DNA of 44,923 bases, taken from Bradyrhizobium sp. Its GTDB lineage: Bacteria; Pseudomonadota; Alphaproteobacteria; Rhizobiales; Xanthobacteraceae. The position numbers were made by a program, and so were the translations under genes. The DNA is taken from assembly GCF_019244115.1 (NCBI RefSeq), contig NZ_JAFATE010000314.1, positions 1 to 44,923 of the forward strand. Reading direction: 5' to 3'. Shown here piece after piece: positions 16,196-24,760 of this stretch (positions within the stretch are counted from its first letter, which is position 1; each line of letters opens with the position of its first letter). Under the pieces are notes generated by a model. It made no database searches. It saw only the letters and a list, made by a program, of their open reading frames with translations, and was not told where the DNA came from.

Positions 16196-18292
16196 TCAGC
16201 GGGCGCAATATTGCCGCGGGCCGCCCGAATAGGGCTGGTAGGTGCAATCCGATGATCGGAACGAGTGATAAAACTGCTCGCAGGCCGCAACGTTGCACTG
16301 GCCGCCATGCGACTCGGCAGAGGCCGGCGCGAGGCTTCCATCGGCGGCCGCCGCGCGATCCTGGTCCGATGCGATGGCGCGCTCGGGCGAGGTCCCGCCG
16401 CTGGACTGTCCGACCGTCGTTGCCGGCGCGCCGGATGCCGGCGAATTGACATCAACCGCCGCTATCTGCTCCGCCTGCTCCACAAAATCCTTCCAGATTT
16501 TTGCAGGCAGCGAGCCGCCCGTCACACGGTTCATCGGGGTGTGGTCGTCATTGCCGACCCAGACGCCGACGACGAGATGGTCGTCGAAGCCGATGAACCA
16601 GGCGTCCCGATAGTCCTGCGCCGTCCCGGTCTTGCCCGCGGCAAAGCCCTGCAGCGCCGCCGCACGCCCGGTGCCGTGCTCGACCACGCCGCGCAACAGT
16701 GCGATCAATTGGGACTGGTACTGTCCCAGACTGTGCTGCGTCGTGCCGGACGCATCGGCCGGCACGTCGCCCTTCTCGGTCACGAGCGCCGCAATGCCGC
16801 GCGGGCTGACGGGGGCCTGTCCGGCGCGGACGGCAGCATAAGCCGAGGTCAGATCGAGCAGCGTCACCTCGTTGCTGCCGAGCGCAAGGCTCGGATTGTT
16901 CTTCAGTGGGGCCCGCAGGCCGAGGTCGCGCGCCGCTGATATCACCTCGCCGATGCCGACCTGCTGCGCCAGGCGCACGGCGGCGTCGTTGAGCGAATCG
17001 GCAAAGGCATCCGCAAGCGTCACCTCGCCGCGGTGACGATGCCCATAGTTCTTGGGCTGCCAGCCGCGGATGTCGATCGGGGCGTCGAGCACCGTGTCAT
17101 CAGGCGTGTAACCCTGGCGCAGCGCGGCGTAATAGTCGAACAGCTTGAATGCCGAGCCGGGCTGCCGCTCGGCATCGACGGCGCGGTTGTATTGGCTCGA
17201 ATCGTAGTTTCGGCCGCCGACCATCGCGAGCACCGCGCCGTTGGGCCGCATCGCAACGAGCGCCGCCTGGCCAGCGTTCTTCTCGCCGCCAGATTTGGCC
17301 AGTGTCGATTGCACGATGTTTTGGGCCAGCTCCTGCAAACGCAGATCGAGTGTCGTCCGCAGGCGAACGGTGCCGCCGCTGGCCGGTATGATCGGCGCAG
17401 CCTTGTTGTAGACCCAGTCCGCGAACCAGCCGGTCGACGCCGGCGCGCTCTCGCCGGCCACGGGCGTCGCCGGATGCAGCTTTGCGACCAGCGCGTCCTC
17501 CTCGGTCAGCTTGCCGTTGGCCACCATCGCATCGATCACGCTGGTCGCCCGCTTGCGTGCGGCGCCAAGATCGTGGAATGGGTCGTCATGACTCGGCGCG
17601 TTGATCATGCCGGCCAGCATGGCCGCCTCGGCGAGGCTCAAATGGTCGACCGTCTTGCCGAAATACACCTTCGCGGCCGCTGGAAATCCGACGGTCCCCG
17701 AGCCGAGATAGACGTTGTTCAGATAGCTCGTGAGGATCTCGTCCTTGGTCAGGTGATGCTCGATCCACAGTGACATCGCCGCTTCCTGGATCTTGCGCTT
17801 GTAGGTTCGCTGCGGACCGAGAAAGAGAATTTTCACCAGCTGCTGCGTGATCGTGCTGCCGCCCGCCACCACCCTGCCGGCCTCGCTGTTCGCCCGGAAC
17901 GCCCGCACCATCGAGAGCGGATCGACGCCGTGATGCCGATAGAAGCGGCGGTCCTCGATGCTGAGCACCGCGTCGATGACGGTGGCGGGCATGTCCTTCA
18001 CCGCCACCGGCGCCAGCTGCAGGTTACCCTTGCGGAACAGGTCGTGCCCGTCGGCCGAGGTCATCACGATCACGCGCCGCGACGTCACCTCCGCTGCCGT
18101 CGGCCACGGGAACGCGACCAGGAACCCCGCTGCGATGCTCGCCGCCACGATGAAGACGAGACAGAGAAGCGTGGCGACGACATATCCCCATCGCGGCCGC
18201 CCCGCGCTCCTTCTGCCGCCCTCTCCCGGATCCGGATTGCTGGCCAAAGGCTCCCTGGAATCGACGGCATTGGCGATGGGTTCGTCGGGCAT
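16196..18292 (-). CDS. Class A penicillin-binding protein (PBP1A-like) with BA14K-like tail
   Basis: A 698-residue bifunctional peptidoglycan synthase anchored in the inner membrane. A TM helix ([20 protein letters not shown]) lies near residues 36-58. The GT51 glycosyltransferase domain shows [12 protein letters not shown] and [11 protein letters not shown]. The transpeptidase has SAFK (catalytic Ser), SLN and KTGTAQ. After the transpeptidase and a low-complexity linker, the last 35 residues have Cys spacing and a [13 protein letters not shown] block like the BA14K family of small rhizobial proteins. I chose ATG 18292 (MPDEPIAN) with GGCGGA upstream; a GTG at 18331 would add 13 residues. Stands alone. 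Confidence 0.85.
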   Translation of the reverse strand: MPDEPIANAVDSREPLASNPDPGEGGRRSAGRPRWGYVVATLLCLVFIVAASIAAGFLVAFPWPTAAEVTSRRVIVMTSADGHDLFRKGNLQLAPVAVKDMPATVIDAVLSIEDRRFYRHHGVDPLSMVRAFRANSEAGRVVAGGSTITQQLVKILFLGPQRTYKRKIQEAAMSLWIEHHLTKDEILTSYLNNVYLGSGTVGFPAAAKVYFGKTVDHLSLAEAAMLAGMINAPSHDDPFHDLGAARKRATSVIDAMVANGKLTEEDALVAKLHPATPVAGESAPASTGWFADWVYNKAAPIIPASGGTVRLRTTLDLRLQELAQNIVQSTLAKSGGEKNAGQAALVAMRPNGAVLAMVGGRNYDSSQYNRAVDAERQPGSAFKLFDYYAALRQGYTPDDTVLDAPIDIRGWQPKNYGHRHRGEVTLADAFADSLNDAAVRLAQQVGIGEVISAARDLGLRAPLKNNPSLALGSNEVTLLDLTSAYAAVRAGQAPVSPRGIAALVTEKGDVPADASGTTQHSLGQYQSQLIALLRGVVEHGTGRAAALQGFAAGKTGTAQDYRDAWFIGFDDHLVVGVWVGNDDHTPMNRVTGGSLPAKIWKDFVEQAEQIAAVDVNSPASGAPATTVGQSSGGTSPERAIASDQDRAAAADGSLAPASAESHGGQCNVAACEQFYHSFRSSDCTYQPYSGGPRQYCAR

Positions 18293-18485
18293 GTCACTCG
18301 TTCCGCCAGATGTCAGGGAGGAACCGCCCACCTGGTGATGGACCAGGCCCAGGCCGGCGGGCGGAGGCCAACGCTAGATGCGCCGCGGGAGTTCCCGCAG
18401 TTGCAAACGGATGCTTCACGACTGCACGGGGAACGGCGCGCCCGACAACGAGCGGCGGGCGGTCATTTTGCCGACGGCGACGCAG

Positions 18486-19037
18486 TTAGGAAGCCGCGGC
18501 GCGCGAGGGCAGCCGCCGGGCCGCGCCTTTCGCCATCGCGATCCCTTTGGGAAAGCCGCTGCGATCGGGGTAAAGCCGCCGCCTGCCCCGCTTCGGGTCG
18601 TGCTGCACGGCGAGGTCCTGGGCGCTTCTGACGTCGAGCATGGTGACGGCGCCCACCATCAACAGGGCCAGCACGACATTGCCCTTGCGCGGATTGTCGA
18701 AGCGCAGGGCCGCCAGCAGCGCCAGGATATCGAGGCCATCGCCGGCGATGCGGCTTTTCAGACCGGCCTGCTTGTCGACTGAAAGCGACATCACGCCGGC
18801 CATGATTTCGCGCACGCCGAAGACGCGAATCAGACCCTCTCTGCCGCGCATCCCCAGCGCACGCGTCAGGCGACGTGCAGCAAGCAGTTCGACCGTGCCG
18901 AGCCCGATGCTGAACCAGCCGAGCGCACGCGCCATCCGGTCCGCCGGGGTCCGAACGCTTGGACCGGAGCTGACGATTTTCGGATCACCCTTCGATCTCG
19001 CAACATTGGCCAAGAAATTCATCGCAACAACTCGCAT
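18486..19037 (-). CDS. Small membrane protein (cyclase/dehydrase-associated type)
   Basis: A 183-residue protein with about four hydrophobic segments (ALGWFSIGLGTVELLAA, FGVREIMAGVMSLSV, DGLDILALLAAL, VVLALLMVGAVTMLDV). The LGWFSIGLGTVELLAARRLT and REGLIRVFGVREIMAG blocks resemble the membrane part found in rhizobial proteins annotated as cyclase/dehydrase or DUF4267-like; I do not know the function. A basic, Arg-rich tail follows (about 40 residues). It begins 4 bp after the alcohol dehydrogenase gene ends and is probably co-transcribed with it. The start could be the ATG at 19037 or at 19022 (MNFLANV). Confidence 0.65.
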   Translation of the reverse strand: MRVVAMNFLANVARSKGDPKIVSSGPSVRTPADRMARALGWFSIGLGTVELLAARRLTRALGMRGREGLIRVFGVREIMAGVMSLSVDKQAGLKSRIAGDGLDILALLAALRFDNPRKGNVVLALLMVGAVTMLDVRSAQDLAVQHDPKRGRRRLYPDRSGFPKGIAMAKGAARRLPSRAAAS

Positions 19038-19041
19038 GGTT

Positions 19042-20217
19042 TTACGGCTTGAGCACCACTTTGACGCAGGAATCCTGCTTGTCGCGGAACACCCGGTACA
19101 TCTCCGGTCCCTGCTCCAGCGCGACGCGGTGCGTGATGACGAAGGAGGGATCGATCTGGCCTTCCTCGATCCGCCGCACCAGTTCGTCGGTCCAGCGATT
19201 GACGTGGGTCTGGCCAGTGCGCACCGTCAGCCCTTTGTTCATGAGTGCGCCCATCGGGATCTTGTCGGAAAAGCCGCTATAGACGCCGGGAATCGAGATC
19301 ACGCCGCCCGGGCGGCAGACATAGATGATCTCGCGCAGCACGTGCGGGCGGTCGCTTTCGAGCATGAACATCTGCTTGGCACGATCGAGCAGCGTGGCGG
19401 GCTGAGCCATGTTGACGTGGGATTCCATGCCGGTTGCATCGATGCACTTGTCGGGTCCCTTGTGGTCGGTCAGCGCGTTCAGCCGCTCGACCACACTTTC
19501 CTTGTCGAAATCGATGGTGATGGCGCCCCCGGCTTCAGCCATGGAAAGACGCTCGGGAATGCGGTCGATCGCGATCACCTGCCGGGCACCGAGCAAAAGG
19601 GCGCTGCGGATCGACATCTGGCCGACCGGGCCGCAGCCCCACACCGCGACGCTGTCGGTGGGCTCGATGTCGCATTGCACAGCGGCCTGCCAGCCGGTCG
19701 GAAGGATGTCGCTGAGAAACAGCGCCTGTTCATCGGTCATGCCGGCGGGAATCTTGATATGCGTCCTGTCGGCATAGGGAACGCGCAGGTACTCCGCCTG
19801 GCCGCCGGGATAGCCGCCGGTGATGTGGGTATAACCGAACAGACCGGCGGTCGTATGGCCGAAGATTTTTTCGGCCAGCGCCTTGTTGCGGTTGGTGGTT
19901 TCGCAGACCGAGAAGTTGCCGCGCCTGCACTGGTCGCATTCGCCGCAAATGATGGTGAAGGGCACCACGATGCGCTCGCCCTTCTTCAGAGCGCCGTTGA
20001 CGCCGCCGCCGACCTCGACCACCTCGCCCATCGTCTCATGGCCCATGATGTCGCCGGGCATCATGGCCGGAATGAAATTGTGGAACAGGTGCAGGTCCGA
20101 GCCGCAGATCGCGCAGCTCGTCACCTTGATGATGGCGTCCCGCTCATGCTCGATTTCCGGATCGGTCACCGTGTCGCAGCGGATGTCTTCCTTGCCATGC
20201 CAGACCAGCGCTCTCAT
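19042..20217 (-). CDS. Zinc-dependent alcohol dehydrogenase (MDR family, glutathione-independent formaldehyde dehydrogenase-like)
   Basis: A 391-residue medium-chain dehydrogenase. Catalytic zinc ligands are expected at Cys38 (SCAICGSDLH) and in MGHETMGEV, and the structural zinc site is the four-Cys cluster CGECDQCRRGNFSVC. The NAD-binding motif is VWGCGPVGQMS. The inserted region after the structural zinc and the LSDILPTGWQAAVQ block are like the formaldehyde-dismutase/FdhA branch of MDR proteins often annotated glutathione-dependent or independent formaldehyde dehydrogenase, but the substrate cannot be fixed. It precedes a small membrane protein gene. The 199 bp upstream separates it from the divergent secreted protein gene. 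Confidence 0.85.
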   Translation of the reverse strand: MRALVWHGKEDIRCDTVTDPEIEHERDAIIKVTSCAICGSDLHLFHNFIPAMMPGDIMGHETMGEVVEVGGGVNGALKKGERIVVPFTIICGECDQCRRGNFSVCETTNRNKALAEKIFGHTTAGLFGYTHITGGYPGGQAEYLRVPYADRTHIKIPAGMTDEQALFLSDILPTGWQAAVQCDIEPTDSVAVWGCGPVGQMSIRSALLLGARQVIAIDRIPERLSMAEAGGAITIDFDKESVVERLNALTDHKGPDKCIDATGMESHVNMAQPATLLDRAKQMFMLESDRPHVLREIIYVCRPGGVISIPGVYSGFSDKIPMGALMNKGLTVRTGQTHVNRWTDELVRRIEEGQIDPSFVITHRVALEQGPEMYRVFRDKQDSCVKVVLKP

Positions 20218-20416
20218 CGCATCCTCCGCTGCCGTCCGCCTCTGCGCAACTCAACCGCGAGGGCTCGCGATCGTTCCTCGACGGACCGGCGCGCCGCTCC
20301 TCGCACCGACGTTTTCCGGGCAACCAATGATGCGGCGTTTCGACCAAGGGCCGGACGACTTAGGAACCACGGCTTGCGGCGTTCATTGCCCACCATCAAG
20401 CAGATGGAGAGCAACG

Positions 20417-20797
20417 ATGAAGTTGGTCACATGTTTCTTCGCGCTCGCGCTCGCCTCGGCCAGCACGGTTGCATTTGCACAAGACGGCGGTGGTGGCGGC
20501 GCGGGTGGCGGCGGCGCGGGTGGCGCCGGCGCAGGATCGTCCGCGGGCGCTTCGGGTTCGACCGGCAGCATGGGCACGGGCAGCGGCACTGCGACCGGCA
20601 CCGGCAATCCGGCGACCGGCAACCTGTCGGGTCAGAGCGGCACCACCGGCATGAATTCCGGCAATTCCCTGAATGCCAATCCCGGCGTCAATGCCAACCC
20701 CGGCACCAATGCCAACCCGGGCGTCAACCCGAACGCGGGCTGCACGGGCACGTCCAACAGGACGACGACGGGCACCAAGACGACGAACCCTTGCTGA
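20417..20797 (+). CDS. Small secreted Gly/Ser/Asn-rich repeat protein
   Basis: A 126-residue protein of unknown function. A clean Sec signal peptide ends at about VAFA|QDG (residue 21). The mature part is low complexity: a Gly-rich stretch with GGGGG and GAGGG units, a Gly/Ser/Thr stretch (TGSMGTGSGTATGTG), then tandem NANPG units (NANPGVNANPGTNANPG) and a C-terminus with two Cys (NAGC and final NPC). The ATG at 20417 lies next to GAGAGCAACG and matches the signal peptide; the open frame further upstream is antisense to the dehydrogenase promoter region. No domain is recognised. It may be a surface or cell-envelope filler protein (inference). Confidence 0.7.
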   Translation: MKLVTCFFALALASASTVAFAQDGGGGGAGGGGAGGAGAGSSAGASGSTGSMGTGSGTATGTGNPATGNLSGQSGTTGMNSGNSLNANPGVNANPGTNANPGVNPNAGCTGTSNRTTTGTKTTNPC

Positions 20798-20857
20798 GAA
20801 GGCGTCGCGATTGAGAGCGGCCCCGCGACCAGCGGGCTGCGCCGCATGCCAAAGAAA

Positions 20858-20886
20858 ATCGGGGCCGGCCATCTGCCGGCCCCGAT
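20858..20886 (-). terminator. Rho-independent terminator for the phosphoesterase gene
   Basis: A perfect 12-bp stem with a 5-nt loop (ATCGGGGCCGGC / GCCGGCCCCGAT). Read leftward it is followed by TTTTCTTT (20858-20851), the textbook layout for the gene ending at 20904. It could also stop the rightward gene ending at 20797, though no T-run exists on that side. Confidence 0.85.
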
Positions 20887-20903
20887 CGATTCGTCACTTC
20901 GTG

Positions 20904-22829
20904 TCAGTCGCGATCGTGACCGTGATCGTGGTCATGATCAAAGTCGTGACCATGGTCGAAATCGAACATGTCGAACAGATCGCCGATCGCCGGCATGTTG
21001 ACGGGAACGTAGGGATTGTCGTCGTCCGAGCGCGGATTGGGCAGGTTGTCGCGGCTGCGCGCCGTCAGCTTGCCGAGGTACCAGTTGCGTTCGACGAATT
21101 TCACGAACGAGGAATGCTCGTTGTAGACATGGCTGACATGGCCGCCGCGTGAGAACCGCGACACCGCGATCATCGGAATGCGCGGGCCGGTGCCGAAGAA
21201 GTCCACGGGCTGGATGAAACCGGAGTCGTAGTAGCCGCCACCCTCGTCCACCGTCACGAAGATCGCCGTGGATTCCCACTGCTCCCGATTGCTCTTAGCG
21301 AGTTCGATGATGTTCTTGGCAAAGGCCTCGAACAGATCGAACTTCGACGAGGCCGGATGACCGTCCATCGCGCCGTCGGGCTTGACATAGGAGACGGCCG
21401 GTAGCGTGCCTTTCTTCAGATCATCGAACAGGTCGGTGACATCGCGCATGTGATCGGCGCGCATTGCCGGATAGTTCAGCTGATACTCGAACGGATTGCA
21501 GATGTCGCAATAAAGTCCGTCGAGCGGAGCGCCGGTGCCGGACACGTTGTAGCCGCCACCATAATACTTCCATGGGATGTTCTTGGCGCTGAGGAGATCG
21601 CCGATCGAGGTCATCGTGACCGTCGGCACTGAACCCGCGCCGGCGGGGGTGCCCTGCGGCGTCCAGGCCGGGCCGATATTGACGGCGGGATAAAAATGGC
21701 CCGCATCGCACTTGGTCTGCAACCTGTAGGGCAGCTTGCCGAGGTAATCCAGGATCGCTTTCATGCCCGGCGCCGTCGAATCGGAGCAGTTGAACCACTG
21801 CTTGCGCGACGTATAGAGGTTGAGCGTGTTCGGTTGCGGGTCGGGATTGTAGATGGTGCTGGCCGGCGGCGCGATCGCGATGCCGTGGCCGTCGCTGTAG
21901 AAGATCTGATCGGCGAAGCCGAGCGGCATGCTGTCGGCCCAAGTCCCGCCCATGACCGGCTGATGATAGTTGTCGCTGATGGTGTAGGTGTCGGCGAGCG
22001 ACTTGAAGAAGGGCACGTCGCCCCGCTGCATGTTGAAGAACGCCATGGTCTGGCCGGTGTCGTGCGGCGTGCCGCCCGGGGGCGTCGAAAAGGTCGTGGT
22101 CACGGCCGACTGCAGATCGTGCAGGCAGCCGGTCGGATTGCGGCGGCTGACATGATTGCTGTCGATGGCACAATCCATCTGCTGATACATCTGGAAGAAC
22201 TGATGGATGGTGTCGCCGGTATAGGCGTCATAGGGCATGGTCGGTCCGGTCAACTGAAACGGGCCGGGCGGCAGCGTGTTGACATTGGTGATGCGGGTGT
22301 CCGGTCCGACGCTGTTCGGCAGGCCCGTTCCGCCCGTGCCGAACAGAAACTGATCCGCGGCCGGCAGGCCGGGATCGCCGCCGGGCAGACCGAGAATGGC
22401 AGCCGCGGGGGGATTTTGCACGCCCGCCAGGTCCGGCGCGGGCAGTGTCGCGTACAGCGTCTTGTTGGCCGGACCGGCGCTGATGAAAAACTTGCCGCCA
22501 TTCGGCGCCGAAACGATCTGGAACTGGTGCGCGCGGTCGAAATTCTCGTTCGGCGAGCCATCGGCCTTCACGATCCGCTCGGAGAGCAGATTGAGCACAT
22601 GCTCGTCGTCCGACTTCGGCCGGTAGGTCGCAAACAGATGATCAAAGCTACGGTTCTCGCCGACGATGATGATGACATGTTTGATCCGGGAGGCGGTCCT
22701 GATGCGTTCAACCGCATTCTGCGAGGCACTTCCCTCTTCCGCACGAACGGCATGTGACAGCGCGAGGGTGACGACCGATGCACCCAGCAGCAATCGGCCA
22801 AGCCTCCGCGCGAGCGAAGCTTTCCACAT
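20904..22829 (-). CDS. Exported phosphoesterase (AcpA/phospholipase C-type, PF04185)
   Basis: A 641-residue exported enzyme of the phosphoesterase family that contains acid phosphatase AcpA and phospholipase C. A signal peptide ends near HAVRA|EEG (residue 30). The catalytic block HVIIIVGENRSFDHLFATY holds Glu58, Asn59 and the nucleophile position Ser61; further metal/phosphate residues lie in DNYHQPVMGGT, SYVKPDGAMDGHP and VTVDEGGGYYDSG. The C-terminus is a His/Asp tail (FDFDHGHDFDHDHDHG, ending HDRD). The ATG has a strong AGGAGAG site. A Pho-box-like array lies 85-113 bp upstream. A paralogue is encoded at 24761. Probable substrate of the type II system nearby (inference). Confidence 0.85.
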   Translation of the reverse strand: MWKASLARRLGRLLLGASVVTLALSHAVRAEEGSASQNAVERIRTASRIKHVIIIVGENRSFDHLFATYRPKSDDEHVLNLLSERIVKADGSPNENFDRAHQFQIVSAPNGGKFFISAGPANKTLYATLPAPDLAGVQNPPAAAILGLPGGDPGLPAADQFLFGTGGTGLPNSVGPDTRITNVNTLPPGPFQLTGPTMPYDAYTGDTIHQFFQMYQQMDCAIDSNHVSRRNPTGCLHDLQSAVTTTFSTPPGGTPHDTGQTMAFFNMQRGDVPFFKSLADTYTISDNYHQPVMGGTWADSMPLGFADQIFYSDGHGIAIAPPASTIYNPDPQPNTLNLYTSRKQWFNCSDSTAPGMKAILDYLGKLPYRLQTKCDAGHFYPAVNIGPAWTPQGTPAGAGSVPTVTMTSIGDLLSAKNIPWKYYGGGYNVSGTGAPLDGLYCDICNPFEYQLNYPAMRADHMRDVTDLFDDLKKGTLPAVSYVKPDGAMDGHPASSKFDLFEAFAKNIIELAKSNREQWESTAIFVTVDEGGGYYDSGFIQPVDFFGTGPRIPMIAVSRFSRGGHVSHVYNEHSSFVKFVERNWYLGKLTARSRDNLPNPRSDDDNPYVPVNMPAIGDLFDMFDFDHGHDFDHDHDHGHDRD

Positions 22830-22913
22830 AGCTCTCTCCTGTTGGATTTTTGGAAATGAACAGCAACAGGAGCGTGCTTAGTGCGAGTCGATGACGCGCA
22901 ATTCAGCGCTTGC

Positions 22914-22942
22914 GTAACAGTTCGGAGACAACGAAGCGACAG
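22914..22942 (-). promoter_or_regulatory. Candidate PhoB box (three direct-repeat half-sites)
   Basis: On the minus strand three 7-mers occur with an exact 11-bp period: CTGTCGC (22936-22942), TTGTCTC (22925-22931) and CTGTTAC (22914-22920). They match the PhoB half-site CTGTCAT at 5, 4 and 5 positions, and the 7+4 spacing is that of tandem PhoB sites. The distance to the gene start at 22829 suits a promoter-proximal activator. Confidence 0.45.
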
Positions 22943-23008
22943 GACGGTGGCAGACCGATCGGACGGTAATTATTCCGGATCGCCGTGAACACGAAATCGC
23001 GAGCGCGC

Positions 23009-24568
23009 TCACACAAGCTCCGACTCCGGAATTTCGTGCGCGAGGCGCGTTCGCAGCGGCGCGAGATTTTTGGCATGATGCCGCCACCTGCCCAGGGACG
23101 ACGTATAGATCGGACGCCGCACCTGCACCGCGCTCGCGGTCGCCGACGGCGCCGGGCTTTCATGAAAGCGCAGCACCTCGTCGGCCCAGGGCAGTCCGAG
23201 AAAATCGATGATCGTTCGGCTCGACGTTTCCGGCTCGCGCACGACATCCTCGTAGTTTACGATCATCAGCGCGTGTGGCGGCAAGGTCGCCTGCCAATGT
23301 TGCGAGAGGCGGCGATAGGCCAGAATGGTGTCCGCCAGTTCGACCTGATCGTAGGCGAACGGAAACTTGCCCTGGAAATGCGCCTTGTAGATCGCCCAGC
23401 CGGCGTCGAGCGGATGACGCTGCACCAGGATGATTTTTGCAGCCGGCAGCGCCACGTGGATCAGCCCGCAATGGAGATAGTTCTCCAGCGTCTTGTCGAG
23501 AAAGCGCGCATTCGGCGGCAGGCGGAATGCGGCGGCGTCGATATATCGCTTGCCGAGCCGTGCCGGATCGGCCGCACCGGCCTGCCCCGCGATGGCGCGG
23601 GCGAGTTCGGAAGCGAATGCGCCGGTTTCGCCGACCGAACTCATCGCCGGGTGGCTCGCGATGATGCGCTCGACCAGCGTCGTGCCGGTGCGCGGCAGGC
23701 CGGTCACGAACACCGGGGCCGCGGCGGCGTGGCCTGAAGGCGCGGAGGCGATCCAGTCCCGCGTGTGCAGGCGGATGATCCGGTCGATCTCGGCCGCCAT
23801 ATTGGGACGATCAGGCGCCATGAGGTGGAGCTGCAAGTCGCACCCGGCCTGCACATGCGCGAAGGCGCGCTCCCAAAGCTCCAGATCCTCGCATTCCTTG
23901 CCGAGCGCAAAGCGCAGCAGGATCTCGCTCGGCCGCGCCAGCTTTGCGTCGCGGATCAGCGCCTCCATCTCCTCGACATGGTTGCGGTCGGCGCTCTGGA
24001 CCCGCAGGTCCGAGCGCAGATAATGCGCAAGCGCATAATGCGGATCGCGCGCGATGGCGGCATCGCAATGCGTTTCAGCATCGCCGAGCGCACCGATCAT
24101 GCGTTCTGTCGCCGCCAGATTGAACAGATATTGCGGCACGTCAGGGCATAGCTCGACCGCGCGGACGAAGAATTCGCCGGCCCTGCGGTGCAGTCCGAGC
24201 AGGCCGAACATCGCCCCGAGCGCGTCGAGCGCGTCAGGCGCGGCGCCGACGTGCTTCGCGGCAGCTTCCGTGGCCGACAACGCCTCGCGGCTGTCGCCGC
24301 TGAGGAAAAGGCATTTGGCGCGAAGAATGAGCGGCATGGCTTGGCGCGGCGCAAGCCTGACCGCGCGGCCTGCGCAGACGATCGCGGCATCGTACCGGCC
24401 GCGCCGCAGGGCCGTCTCGGTCAGGAGACACCACGCCGCCCAATCGTCGGCGCTATCCGCGAGAATTTCCGCGCAGATGCGCTCGGTCGCGGCAATGTCT
24501 CCCGCGCCGAACGCGCGCCGGGCTGCGTCGATGCCTGGCGGCTGACGGTGTGGAACGGTTGTTCTCAA
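23009..24568 (-). CDS. TPR-repeat sulfotransferase family protein
   Basis: A 519-residue protein. Residues about 10-210 are tetratricopeptide-like helical repeats (AATERICAEILADSADDWAA, RYDAAIVCAGRAVRLAPRQA, RRAGEFFVRAVELCPDVPQ). A sulfotransferase domain follows: PAPS 5'-phosphosulfate loop FVTGLPRTGTTLVERIIASH near 290 and a 3'-phosphate region near VVREPETSSRTIIDFLGLPW. Such proteins transfer sulfate from PAPS to carbohydrate, peptide or lipid acceptors. The start is TTG at 24568: no ATG occurs early, and AAGGAG sits about 9 nt upstream. It lies between two paralogous phosphoesterase genes on the same strand. Acceptor unknown; no signal peptide, so cytoplasmic. Confidence 0.82.
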   Translation of the reverse strand: MRTTVPHRQPPGIDAARRAFGAGDIAATERICAEILADSADDWAAWCLLTETALRRGRYDAAIVCAGRAVRLAPRQAMPLILRAKCLFLSGDSREALSATEAAAKHVGAAPDALDALGAMFGLLGLHRRAGEFFVRAVELCPDVPQYLFNLAATERMIGALGDAETHCDAAIARDPHYALAHYLRSDLRVQSADRNHVEEMEALIRDAKLARPSEILLRFALGKECEDLELWERAFAHVQAGCDLQLHLMAPDRPNMAAEIDRIIRLHTRDWIASAPSGHAAAAPVFVTGLPRTGTTLVERIIASHPAMSSVGETGAFASELARAIAGQAGAADPARLGKRYIDAAAFRLPPNARFLDKTLENYLHCGLIHVALPAAKIILVQRHPLDAGWAIYKAHFQGKFPFAYDQVELADTILAYRRLSQHWQATLPPHALMIVNYEDVVREPETSSRTIIDFLGLPWADEVLRFHESPAPSATASAVQVRRPIYTSSLGRWRHHAKNLAPLRTRLAHEIPESELV

Positions 24569-24615
24569 TCAACAGGCTCCTTCCGAAAAGGAGAACGATC
24601 GCTTCCCCCCCGGCT

Positions 24616-24705
24616 CGTCATGGACGGGGCTTGTCCCGGCCATTCACGTCTTTGAAGCACCAAAGAAGAAAAACGTGGATGCCCGACACAAGGCCGGGCA
24701 TGACG
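24616..24705. repeat. Long palindromic intergenic repeat
   Basis: An imperfect inverted repeat about 90 bp long. The left arm starts CGTCATGGACGGGGCTTGTC and runs to CATTCACGT; the right arm ends ACGTGGATGCCCGACACAAG and GCCGGGCATGACG. This is the common CGTCATGGCCGGGCTTGTCC-type element of Bradyrhizobium and relatives, by recollection. It lies between the TPR-sulfotransferase start and the end of the second phosphoesterase gene and may act as a terminator or mRNA end. Confidence 0.65.
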
Positions 24706-24760
24706 ACGGAGGAAATTCAGCGCCCCGGAGCCAAAGCCCCGATGCGCAATGTGCGCGCGA

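Noticed and set aside
20680-20740. NANP units as relatives of the malaria circumsporozoite repeat
   Set aside because: Low-complexity resemblance only; no other shared feature.
18640-20814. 724-residue open frame on the plus strand
   Set aside because: Crosses three real genes in antisense and shadow frame.
24616-24705. Transposon end or CRISPR repeat
   Set aside because: A single long inverted repeat without spacers or transposase; better explained as a common intergenic palindrome.
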